From assembly GCA_018336035.1 (NCBI GenBank), contig JAGXRD010000123.1, forward strand, positions 1 to 64,000: a stretch of 64,000 nucleotides of DNA, given 5' to 3'. Shown here in pieces: positions 18,186-25,782 of this stretch. A program made the position numbers and the translations under genes. A model generated the notes under the pieces. The model was not told where the DNA came from and searched no databases. It worked only from the letters and a program-made list of their open reading frames with translations. Every line of letters begins with the position of its first letter. Positions within the stretch are counted from its first letter, which is position 1. Source of the DNA: Alphaproteobacteria bacterium. GTDB lineage: Bacteria; Pseudomonadota; Alphaproteobacteria; Ferrovibrionales; Ferrovibrionaceae.

Positions 18186-19976
18186 ATGTCCCGTTACCGT
18201 ACCCATACCTGTGGCCAGCTGCGTGCCGAGCATGTCGGTTCTGAGGTCAAACTCGCCGGCTGGGTCCATCGCAAGCGCGACCACGGCAACCTGCTGTTCA
18301 TCGACCTGCGCGATCATTACGGCATCACGCAGATCGTCGCCGAAAGCGGCTCGACCGCCTTCAAGCAGATGGAAGGCCTGCGCTCGGAATATGTGATCAG
18401 CGCGGTGGGCAAGGTTGTGGCCCGTTCGGCCGAGACCGCCAATGCCAACCTGCCGACCGGCGGCGTCGAAGTCGTGGTCACCAATATTGAGATCCTGGGT
18501 GAAGCGGCCGATCTGCCGATGCCGGTCTTCGGTGAGCAGGAATATCCGGAAGACATCCGGCTCAAGTATCGCTTCCTCGACCTGCGCCGCGAGCGGCTGC
18601 ACAACAACATCATCCTGCGCAGCAAGGTGATCTCCTCGATCCGTCGCCGCATGACGGATCAGGGCTTCATGGAATTCCAGACGCCGATTCTGACGGCGTC
18701 GTCGCCGGAAGGCGCGCGCGACTTCCTGGTGCCGAGCCGCCTGCATCCGGGCCGCTTCTACGCCCTGCCGCAGGCGCCGCAGCAGTTCAAGCAGCTGATC
18801 ATGGTGTCGGGCTTCGACCGCTATTTCCAGATCGCGCCCTGCTTCCGCGATGAAGACGCCCGCAAGGACCGTTCGCCCGGCGAATTCTACCAGCTCGATG
18901 TCGAGATGAGCTTCGTCGAGCAGGATGACGTGTTCAACGCCGTCGGCCCGGTGATCCATGGCGTGTTCCAGGAATTCGCCAATGGCCGCGATTGCGGCCC
19001 GGCCGAATTCCCGCGCATCCCGTATCGTGAGTCGATGCTGAAATACGGCTCCGACAAGCCGGACCTGCGCAATCCGATCATCCTGGCCGATGTGACCGAG
19101 GTGTTCCGCGGCTCGGGCTTCGGCGTGTTTGCGCGCAACATCGAGAACGGCGCTGTCGTGCGCGGCATCCCGGCACCAGGCGCCGCCGGCCGTCCGCGCA
19201 GCTTCTTCGACAAGATGAACGACTGGGCGCGCCAGGAAGGCGCTGCCGGCCTCGGCTACATCATCTTCGACAATGGCGAGGCCAAAGGCCCGATTGCCAA
19301 GTTCCTCGATGCCGACCGCGTCGCTTTGCTGAAGAAGCTGGGCAACGTGCAGGACGGCGATGCGATCTTCTTCGCCTGCGACAAGGAACTGCCGGCCGCC
19401 AAGCTGGCCGGTCAGGCCCGCATCCGCATCGGCGACGAGCTGGATATCTGCGAGAAGAACGTCTTCAAATTCTGCTGGATCGTCGACTTCCCGATGTTCG
19501 AGTATAACGAGGACGAGAAGAAGGTGGATTTCAGCCACAATCCCTTCTCGATGCCGCAGGGCGGCCTCGAAGCGCTCAACACGCAGGACCCGCTGACCGT
19601 CAACGCCTATCAGTACGACATCGTTTGCAACGGCGTGGAACTGTCGTCAGGCGCGATCCGCAATCACAAGCCGGAAATCATGTACAAGGCTTTCGAGATC
19701 GCCGGTTACGGTCCGGAAGTGGTCGAGGGCAAGTTCGGCGGTATGCTGAACGCGTTCAAGTATGGCGCCCCGCCGCATGGTGGCATCGCGCCGGGCATCG
19801 ACCGTATCGTGATGCTGCTGGCCGATGAGCCGAATATCCGCGAGATCGTGCTGTTCCCGATGAACCAGCAGGCGCAGGATCTGATGATGCAGGCCCCGAG
19901 CGAGGTGACGATGAAGCAGCTGCGCGAGCTGCACATCCGCATCCACGCACCGGAGCTTGATAAGAAACCTTCGTGA
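18186..19976 (+). CDS. aspS: Aspartyl-tRNA synthetase, probably the non-discriminating type
   Basis: Class IIb synthetase charging tRNA with aspartate, 596 residues including the bacterial GAD insertion. ATG 18186 is preferred to the in-frame TTG at 18180. Class II motif 2 is in [22 protein letters not shown] and motif 3 near [12 protein letters not shown]. In the anticodon-binding domain the sequence RDHG has His where E. coli has Leu; His here is typical of non-discriminating bacterial enzymes that also make Asp-tRNA(Asn), later amidated by GatCAB. No gatCAB or asnS lies in the window, so this remains an inference. Confidence 0.96.
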   Translation: MSRYRTHTCGQLRAEHVGSEVKLAGWVHRKRDHGNLLFIDLRDHYGITQIVAESGSTAFKQMEGLRSEYVISAVGKVVARSAETANANLPTGGVEVVVTNIEILGEAADLPMPVFGEQEYPEDIRLKYRFLDLRRERLHNNIILRSKVISSIRRRMTDQGFMEFQTPILTASSPEGARDFLVPSRLHPGRFYALPQAPQQFKQLIMVSGFDRYFQIAPCFRDEDARKDRSPGEFYQLDVEMSFVEQDDVFNAVGPVIHGVFQEFANGRDCGPAEFPRIPYRESMLKYGSDKPDLRNPIILADVTEVFRGSGFGVFARNIENGAVVRGIPAPGAAGRPRSFFDKMNDWARQEGAAGLGYIIFDNGEAKGPIAKFLDADRVALLKKLGNVQDGDAIFFACDKELPAAKLAGQARIRIGDELDICEKNVFKFCWIVDFPMFEYNEDEKKVDFSHNPFSMPQGGLEALNTQDPLTVNAYQYDIVCNGVELSSGAIRNHKPEIMYKAFEIAGYGPEVVEGKFGGMLNAFKYGAPPHGGIAPGIDRIVMLLADEPNIREIVLFPMNQQAQDLMMQAPSEVTMKQLRELHIRIHAPELDKKPS

Positions 19977-19993
19977 CCTGACGGCAGGCGGCC

Positions 19994-20641
19994 ATGCTCG
20001 ACGCGCTCGACTATGTCCGCTTCGCCATCACGCTGTTTTCGATTCTGGATCCCTTCGCGGCGATCCCGCTTTTCCTGATGCTGACGGCGGACCGCAGCCG
20101 CGCGGAACGCCGCAATACCGCGCGCACCGCCGCGCTGGCGGTGTTCATCGCCCTGGTGATTGCCGGCTTTTCCGGCGACCTGATCCTGCGCCTGCTCGGC
20201 GCCAGCCTGCCGGCTTTCCAGGTCGGCGGCGGCATCGTGCTGTTCCTGATGTCGCTCAGCATGATCAATGCACAGATGAGCCTGCAGCAGCACACGCCGG
20301 AAGAGCATGCCGAGGCCGCCGATAAATCGGGTGACGAGCGCTCCGCCATCGGCGTGGTGCCGATTGCGATGCCGCTGCTGGTCGGCCCGGGCTCGATCTC
20401 GGCCACGATTATCTACATGGAGCGCGGGACCGGCTGGCAGCATAAAGGCTTGAGCGTGGCCGTTCTGGCGCTGATATGCATCGCGATCTGGATCGTTCTG
20501 CAACTGGCGCGGCCGATCGGCGACCGGCTCGGCCGGACCGGGATCAACATCCTCAACCGCATTTTCGGCTTGCTGCTGGCCGCGGTTGCGGTTCAAATCT
20601 TTGCCAATGGCCTGCGGGGACTGTTCCCAGCACTTGGGTGA
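19994..20641 (+). CDS. MarC family integral membrane protein
   Basis: A 215-residue inner-membrane protein with about six hydrophobic segments, matching the MarC/UPF0056 family in length and in the first helix (FAITLFSILDPFAAIPLFLML). Despite the name, a drug-resistance role for MarC was not confirmed, so no substrate is assigned. It lies 17 bp after aspS and probably shares its transcript. Confidence 0.85.
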   Translation: MLDALDYVRFAITLFSILDPFAAIPLFLMLTADRSRAERRNTARTAALAVFIALVIAGFSGDLILRLLGASLPAFQVGGGIVLFLMSLSMINAQMSLQQHTPEEHAEAADKSGDERSAIGVVPIAMPLLVGPGSISATIIYMERGTGWQHKGLSVAVLALICIAIWIVLQLARPIGDRLGRTGINILNRIFGLLLAAVAVQIFANGLRGLFPALG

Positions 20642-20678
20642 CATCCACGGGGTGATACAAAAGAAACGAGCGCCTCGC

Positions 20679-21641
20679 ATGCTGGACAAAGAAGCTGAAG
20701 CCTTTCTCGCTGCCGTCAAAGCCGCGAACCGGCCGGAATATTCCGCCATTGGCGCCGACGGCGCGCGGCAGCTCTACAAGGAAACCCGCGGCGCGGTGAC
20801 GCCCGCGGCGCCGGAGATGTCGGAGATCGACAATATCGCAGCCCCCGGTCCGCATGGCCCGATCCCGCTGCGCTACTATCGCCCGGCCGGCGTCGACAAG
20901 CGCGAGCCGATTCCGGTGCTGGTCTTTTATCATGGCGGCGGCTGGGTGATCGGCGACCTCGACACGCATGATGTGGCCTGCCGGCTGCTGTCGAACGAGG
21001 CGCGCTGCGCCGTGGTCTCGGTCGATTACCGCATGGGCCCGGAACACAAATTCCCCGCCGCAGTGGAAGACGCCTATGCGGCGGCGCATTGGGTGGCGGG
21101 CGAGGCGACGGCTTTGCGCATCGATCCGGAGAAACTCGCGGTCGGCGGCGATTCCGCCGGTGGCAATCTCGCGGCCGTGGTCGCCCTGATGGCGCGCGGC
21201 AAGCTGAAGGATGGCGACAAGACTGCGCCGAAGATTTCCTACCAGCTGCTGATCTATCCGGCCACCGATATGGTGATGACGACGGAGTCGCACAAAAAGT
21301 TTGCCGAGGGCCATCTGCTGACGCGCGCGGCGATGGACTGGTTCCAGGAGCAGTATCTGAATGGCCCGGCTGACCGCGAGGACTGGCGGGCGTCTCCGTT
21401 GCGCGCGAAAAGCCTCGCCGGTCTGCCGCCGGCCTATGTGCTGGTCGCGGGCAACGATCCGCTGCGCGATGAAGGTGAGGCTTATGCCGAGGCGCTGAAG
21501 AAAGCCGGCGTGCCGGTCGCCTTCCGCGAATTCCCCGGCCAGGTGCATGGCTTTGTTGTGCTGGGCAAGGTGATGCCTCAGGCAGGCCAGGCGATTGCCG
21601 AAATGGGCACCGCGCTCAAGCTGGCGTTTGGGCAGGGGTAG
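20679..21641 (+). CDS. Alpha/beta hydrolase, hormone-sensitive-lipase family (esterase family IV)
   Basis: Carboxylesterase of about 320 residues. The oxyanion-hole motif HGGGW (YHGGGWVIGDLDTHD) and the nucleophile elbow GDSAGGN are intact; Asp of the triad is in VAGNDPLRDEG and His in FPGQVHGFVVLG. ATG 20679 is chosen because the frame upstream to 20586 overlaps marC and lacks family character. Natural substrate cannot be inferred; relatives hydrolyse short acyl esters. It ends just before a REP-like doublet that may insulate it from the convergent CAP gene. Confidence 0.9.
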   Translation: MLDKEAEAFLAAVKAANRPEYSAIGADGARQLYKETRGAVTPAAPEMSEIDNIAAPGPHGPIPLRYYRPAGVDKREPIPVLVFYHGGGWVIGDLDTHDVACRLLSNEARCAVVSVDYRMGPEHKFPAAVEDAYAAAHWVAGEATALRIDPEKLAVGGDSAGGNLAAVVALMARGKLKDGDKTAPKISYQLLIYPATDMVMTTESHKKFAEGHLLTRAAMDWFQEQYLNGPADREDWRASPLRAKSLAGLPPAYVLVAGNDPLRDEGEAYAEALKKAGVPVAFREFPGQVHGFVVLGKVMPQAGQAIAEMGTALKLAFGQG

Positions 21642-21653
21642 TTCCAACAATAA

Positions 21654-21755
21654 CGTCATCCTCGGGCTTGTCCCGAGGGTCCATTTCCCTTCCGGCTTGG
21701 TCATGGCCTGACAGGAGTGGTGGATGGACCCTCGGCACAAGGCCGAGGGTGACGG
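21654..21755. repeat. REP-like palindrome pair (complete doublet)
   Basis: Left half CGTCATCCTCGGG-CTTGT-CCCGAGGGTCC and right half GGACCCTCGG-CACAAGG-CCGAGGGTGACGG, separated by about 43 bp. The two halves are inverted copies of each other, so the whole could also pair as one long hairpin. It lies between convergent genes. Confidence 0.8.
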
Positions 21756-21769
21756 TTGGTGCGGCGGCG

Positions 21770-22285
21770 CTACTGCCGTCCCATCACCAGCACCCATTGC
21801 TGGCGGCGTAAGTCGGCTTCATCCAGTCGCGTATCCGCGCCCAGCTCGGTGACATTCGGATCGAGCAGGTTGCGGCGATGGCCTTCGCTGTTGAGCCAGA
21901 GCGGCACGACGGCGGCCGCGTCGCAGGGGCAGAGCGCGAGATTTTCCGAAATCCGCCGAAAGGCATAGCCGGCACGCGCCGCGCGCTGCGGCAGCTGATT
22001 GCCGTCGCAACCCTCATGCGCCAGCTTGGCACAGCGCTGTAAGTCGGCCGCATGCGCTGTGGCGGCCTCGGCCAGCCGCGCATTCCACTGCAGCGGCGCA
22101 AGGCCTTGCGCCGCGCGCGCCGCATTCACATGGAACAGGATGTCGCTCTGCCAGATCGCATCCATCGCTGCAGCAACAGGAATGTGGCCGAAAAACGGCA
22201 ACAGCAGCGCCATGACGCAAAGATGAAGCCGCCATCGGCCTTGAAGCCGACACAGAGAATTCCGATCTATCGGGCGAGAATTCAT
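21770..22285 (-). CDS. CAP (SCP/PR-1) domain secreted protein
   Basis: A 171-residue protein with an N-terminal signal or anchor (LCVMALLLPFFGHIPVAAAM) and a CAP domain: FHVNAARAAQGLAPLQWNARLAEAA, HAADLQRCAKLAHEG, ISENLALCPCDAAAVVPLWLNSEGHRRNLLDP. The usual His-Glu pairs around HEG and SENL/SEGHR are present. Bacterial CAP proteins are exported; their function is mostly unknown. Divergent from the DUF533 gene with only 20 bp between starts, so promoters must extend into coding sequence. Confidence 0.85.
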   Translation of the reverse strand: MNSRPIDRNSLCRLQGRWRLHLCVMALLLPFFGHIPVAAAMDAIWQSDILFHVNAARAAQGLAPLQWNARLAEAATAHAADLQRCAKLAHEGCDGNQLPQRAARAGYAFRRISENLALCPCDAAAVVPLWLNSEGHRRNLLDPNVTELGADTRLDEADLRRQQWVLVMGRQ

Positions 22286-22305
22286 ATCTGGAGGCTAGAC
22301 GAGCA

Positions 22306-23046
22306 ATGATCGATGCGAAATCCCTGCTGGACCAGTTCCTCGGTGGAAAACAGCTGGGCAGCGGTAAATTCGGCGGGAGCGGAAAGACGACGGATTACGC
22401 CGATCTGGCCAAGCGCGGCATGGACTCCCTCGGCGGCGGCAAGGGGCTCGCGGTCGGCGGTCTGCTCGGGCTGATCCTCGCCAACAAGAAGGCGCGCAAC
22501 ATGGCTGGCAGTGTTGCCATGTATGGCGGCGCTGCCGCATTGGGTCTGCTGGCCTGGCGCGCCTTCCGCAATTACCAGGAAGGCCAGACGCCCAACAGCG
22601 CACCGGTGGCGCAGCCGGCAGATATGGCGAATGTCGCGCCGCAGTATCTGCCGTCGGCGGCACCCGCACGCAACGGCCAGCCCTTCGAACTGGCGCTGGT
22701 GCAGGCGATGGTCGCCGCCGCCAAGGCCGATGGCCATATCGATGCGCAGGAACAGCAGCGCCTGTTTTCCGAAATCGAACGCCTGCAGCTGGATGCCGAG
22801 ACCAAAGGCGCGGTGTTCGATCTGCTGTCGAAGCCGATCACCATTGAAGCGGTGGGCGGCAGTGCCAGCAACGAGGAGCAGGCGGCCGAACTGTATCTCG
22901 CCTCGCGCATCGCCATCGATCCGGATCATCCGGCCGAGCAGGCCTATCTGAAAAACCTGGCGCAGAAACTCAGTCTGCCGACGGAGTTGGTGGCGCATCT
23001 CGACCGCCAGGTCGAAGCGACGCTGGCGCAGTCGCGAGCGGCGTAG
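22306..23046 (+). CDS. DUF533 / TerB-like protein
   Basis: A 246-residue protein opening MIDAKSLLDQFLGG, with a glycine-rich stretch and a possible membrane helix (about 47-85: GLAVGGLLGLIL and MYGGAAALGLLAW), then a TerB-type helical domain (about 125-235) with ALVQAMVAAAKADGHIDAQEQQR, where acidic residues suggest metal binding. This matches the DUF533 family (E. coli YebE-like). Function unknown; TerB relatives are linked to envelope stress and tellurite resistance. GGAGG lies upstream of the start. Its transcript may run on to the terminator at 23223-23255. Confidence 0.85.
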   Translation: MIDAKSLLDQFLGGKQLGSGKFGGSGKTTDYADLAKRGMDSLGGGKGLAVGGLLGLILANKKARNMAGSVAMYGGAAALGLLAWRAFRNYQEGQTPNSAPVAQPADMANVAPQYLPSAAPARNGQPFELALVQAMVAAAKADGHIDAQEQQRLFSEIERLQLDAETKGAVFDLLSKPITIEAVGGSASNEEQAAELYLASRIAIDPDHPAEQAYLKNLAQKLSLPTELVAHLDRQVEATLAQSRAA

Positions 23047-23084
23047 CCAGGCTGCATACTCCGGAAAACAGGTTATCGGAAGGT

Positions 23085-23255
23085 AATGTGAGGTTGCCGG
23101 ACGGTAACCTCGCGCTTTGGCGAAACAGGCGTATCTTGATCCTCACAGGGCGCGGCCAGCCCCGCTGATCGGCTCGCCCTGCAGAGTTTTAGAGTATGCG
23201 TTTCCTCCCTGATTAACGACTTGCCCCTGCCTGCAAAGGCGGGGGCTTTTTTTTT
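23085..23255 (+). ncRNA. Candidate structured RNA or long 3' UTR
   Basis: The 229 bp between DUF533 and the next gene contain a near-perfect 9-bp hairpin (GAGGTTGCC-ggac-GGTAACCTC, 23090-23111), a second stem CAGGGCG / CGCCCTG (23146-23152 with 23175-23181), and a classic terminator at 23223-23255. This could be an independent small RNA or a processed 3' UTR of the DUF533 messenger. I see no strong promoter inside the region and match it to no known family. Confidence 0.4.
23223..23255 (+). terminator. Strong intrinsic terminator
   Basis: GCCCCTGCC-tgcaaa-GGCGGGGGC followed by nine T. The T-run is on the plus strand, so it ends DUF533-side transcription and not the convergent gene. Confidence 0.9.
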
Positions 23256-23275
23256 GTCGGTATCAGTAAGGAAGA

Positions 23276-24535
23276 TCAGGCACGCAGGTAGTTCGCCAGG
23301 CCGTAGCCGCCGCCACCCCCGCCGCCGCCGCCCATCAGGCTCAGCAGGTAGGAGGTGTTGTTGGCGCGCTGCAGCTGCTGCAGCATGTATTTGCTGTAGG
23401 CGCCCTGCGTGTTGTAGGGATCGTTCGCCTTGGTCTTGTCGCCATCCGTCGCCTTGGTATCGGTCTTCTTCGGATCGGTCTTCGCGGCCGGATCGGCCGG
23501 GATCGTCGAAGCCGGCAGATACTGCTTCAGCTCGGCAAAGGCCGCGCGCTGCTCATTGCCGGTATAGCTGCGGGTCTCATCAAACACGATGGCATTCAGT
23601 TCCTCGCGGCTTAAGCCCGCGAAGGGATTGGTCTTGTCCCAGCCATTGACGTAACGCGTGGCGAGGCGGGCGCGGGCCTGTGCCTCGGCGCTGGCGCCGG
23701 CGACGCTTTCGTTATTGGCGCGCATCTTCTCGTCGAAGGTCAGCGTCTTGACCGATTTGGCCAGCACGGCCTTTTCCAGCACCTCGCGCTGCGCCAGCGC
23801 GGCGCGGCGTTCGTTCACCGTGTAGTCGCCGGTATCGTTGCCGATAATGGCGGTCAGTTCGTCGCGCGTCTTGCCCTCCAGCGGGTTTTTCACCTTGCCG
23901 CCGCCATTGAGGAATTCGGTCGCCTTCTTCGCCGCCGCATTGCGTTCGGCGGTGTTCGATGCCGGCGTCTCGGCGTCATTCACCTTCTTGTCGAATTCCG
24001 ATTTCGGCGTCAGGTCGTCCATGATACGGGCATGGTCCTGGCGGGCGAATTCGCTGTAAGCCGCGCGGCGTTCGTTGACGGTGTATTTGCCGTCCTTGTC
24101 GATGATCACGGCGGACAGCTCAGAAGGCGTCTTGCCGCGGAAGGGATTGGCGGCCTTGCCATCCAGGAAATCGCTGGCCTGCTTGGCGGCGAGCTTGCGG
24201 GTGGCATCGGCGGCTTCATCGCCGGTGAGCGGCGGCAGCGCCTTGTCGGCCTCGTCGGCCTGTTTGGCGCTGTCGAGGAAGATGGCAGACAGCGTCTGCT
24301 TCAGCTTCTCGGTGATCTGGGCTTCCTCATCCAGCATCTCGGCGACGCTGGCGGCCTGCTGGGCCAGCGCCTGCAGGGCTGCGGGCGAGAGCGTTACCTC
24401 CACGCCGACATCCTGGCGCAGGTCGGTCGAGACCATCACCGGCTTGGGGGCAGGGCTGCCGGCAGGCGGGGTCTCGGCCGGCTTCACCATGCCGGGATAG
24501 ATCGTGCTGCTGTAGGCGGTGCTGATCGTGGTCAT
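23276..24535 (-). CDS. Unrecognised protein with a triplicated ~87-residue module and Gly-rich tail
   Basis: Not recognised. The 419-residue protein starts MTTISTAYSSTIYPG at ATG 24535 (AAGGA upstream). It has no signal peptide and no membrane helix. Three copies of one module lie at about 111-165, 198-251 and 285-338; each has a helix rich in Ala, an NPF-x-G-K/L-x-x-E/D-L-x-A-I segment, then Y-T-V-N-E-R-R-A-A or a close variant, with the NERRAA motif repeating at 87- and 86-residue steps. The C-terminus is Lys/Asp/Thr-rich and ends in nine glycines plus YGLANYLRA. The acidic D-x-D/G-x-Y stretch before each NERRAA could bind a metal. Such an opening and lack of signal resemble surface or flagellum-associated proteins, but this is a guess. 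Confidence 0.7.
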   Translation of the reverse strand: MTTISTAYSSTIYPGMVKPAETPPAGSPAPKPVMVSTDLRQDVGVEVTLSPAALQALAQQAASVAEMLDEEAQITEKLKQTLSAIFLDSAKQADEADKALPPLTGDEAADATRKLAAKQASDFLDGKAANPFRGKTPSELSAVIIDKDGKYTVNERRAAYSEFARQDHARIMDDLTPKSEFDKKVNDAETPASNTAERNAAAKKATEFLNGGGKVKNPLEGKTRDELTAIIGNDTGDYTVNERRAALAQREVLEKAVLAKSVKTLTFDEKMRANNESVAGASAEAQARARLATRYVNGWDKTNPFAGLSREELNAIVFDETRSYTGNEQRAAFAELKQYLPASTIPADPAAKTDPKKTDTKATDGDKTKANDPYNTQGAYSKYMLQQLQRANNTSYLLSLMGGGGGGGGGYGLANYLRA

Positions 24536-24631
24536 GACGCATGTCCTTCTGTCAGGACACGGAGGTGCAAGCCGCGGGCCAGCCTGAGGCATGTTTAAGC
24601 TATTGAAGTATTTGCGGGATTTAAGGGTTTC

Positions 24632-24669
24632 GGGCGGTCATTTCTGCCGCCCCGGCAGGAATTGCCGGG
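24632..24669 (-). terminator. Two overlapping hairpins downstream of the DMT gene
   Basis: CCCGGCA-ggaat-TGCCGGG (24651-24669) and GGGCGG-N9-CCGCCC (24632-24652) share two bases and cannot both form. There is no T-run, so intrinsic termination would be weak. Confidence 0.35.
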
Positions 24670-24673
24670 ACGC

Positions 24674-25540
24674 TCAGGAGAACCGCTTGGCCCCGGCGAC
24701 GCAGAGCACCACCACGGCGGTGGAGGCGATCATGGTCCAGGCCACCGGCTCACCCAGCAGCAGGGCGGCCCAGACCAGCCCCATGAAGGGCTGCAGCAGC
24801 TGCAACTGGCCGACGCCGGCGATGCCGCCCAGCGCCAGGCCGCGATACCAGAAGATGAAGCCGACCAGCATGCTGAAGACCGAGACATAGCCCAGCCCGA
24901 TCCAGGCGGGCATCCCGATGCCGCTGAAGCTGTCCGGCCAGGTGATCAGCGTCAGCAGCGCCATCGGCGGCAGCGACAGCAGCAACGCCCAGGAGATCAC
25001 CTGCCAGCCGCCCAAGCGCCGCGACAGCGTGGCGCCTTCGGCATAGCCCAACCCGCAGGCCAGTACGGCGCCGATCATCAGCAGGTCGCCGATGCCCAGC
25101 ATTCCGCTGCCATCGCTGCGCGAGAGCGCGAAGGCCGAGACGGTGGCGGCACCGACGGCGGAGAACAGCCAGAAGGCCGGCTTCGGTCGCTCGCCGCCGC
25201 GCAGCACGCCGAAGATCGCAGTGGCGAGCGGCAGCAGCCCGATGAAGACGATGGAATGCGCCGCGGTGATGTGCTGCAGGGCGAGGGCGGTCAGCAGCGG
25301 AAAGCCGACCACGACGCCGAGCGACACGATCACCAGCGGCAGCAGGTCGCTGCGCTGCGGGCGCGGGGCACGCAAGGCGAGCAGCAAGATCGCGCCGAGC
25401 AAGGCGGCGATGGCGGCGCGGGCCGAGGTGAGGAACAGCGGCGAAAAGTCGGCGACAGCGAGGCGCGTGGCCGGCAGCGAGCCGCTGAAAATGATCACGC
25501 CGAGCAACCCATTGCCCCAGCCGGCTGTCTTGCTGTCCAT
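24674..25540 (-). CDS. EamA/DMT-superfamily transporter
   Basis: A 288-residue inner-membrane protein with ten predicted helices in two repeats of five, typical of drug/metabolite exporters (first EamA unit about 8-135, second about 150-283, with EPVAWTMIAS near the end). The substrate cannot be predicted; relatives export amino acids or metabolites. It stands alone, downstream of nrdJ but separated by a terminator and a repeat element. Confidence 0.88.
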   Translation of the reverse strand: MDSKTAGWGNGLLGVIIFSGSLPATRLAVADFSPLFLTSARAAIAALLGAILLLALRAPRPQRSDLLPLVIVSLGVVVGFPLLTALALQHITAAHSIVFIGLLPLATAIFGVLRGGERPKPAFWLFSAVGAATVSAFALSRSDGSGMLGIGDLLMIGAVLACGLGYAEGATLSRRLGGWQVISWALLLSLPPMALLTLITWPDSFSGIGMPAWIGLGYVSVFSMLVGFIFWYRGLALGGIAGVGQLQLLQPFMGLVWAALLLGEPVAWTMIASTAVVVLCVAGAKRFS

Positions 25541-25628
25541 GCGCTCCTCGCGTTTCCTGCGCGCAGAGTGACGCAGATCGGCGCGAAGCTGAATGAGGAC
25601 AATGAGGACAATTGCGCCACCTCTACAG

Positions 25629-25703
25629 CGTCATCCTCGGACTTGATCCGAGGATCTCATGCAGAACGGCGAAAGATCCTCGGGTCGAGCCCGAGGATGA
25701 CGG
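25629..25703. repeat. REP-like palindrome pair (75-bp element)
   Basis: Left stem CCTCGGA-cttga-TCCGAGG, linker containing GAACGGCGAAA, right stem GATCCTCGGG-tcga-gCCCGAGGATGACGG. The right half is identical to copies at 39736-39810 and 48828-48900, while the left stem differs with compensating changes. Confidence 0.85.
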
Positions 25704-25715
25704 CTGGGAGAGACG

Positions 25716-25755
25716 TAGAAAGAAAAAGGCCCCGGCATCCGGAGACGCCAGGGCC
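25716..25755 (-). terminator. Intrinsic terminator of nrdJ
   Basis: Read on the minus strand: GGCCCTGGC-N10-GCCGGGGCC followed by TTTTTCTTTCT. Starts 28 bp after the nrdJ stop. Confidence 0.85.
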
Positions 25756-25782
25756 GCTCCCTGGAGGAGGAGCTTCAGGTTC

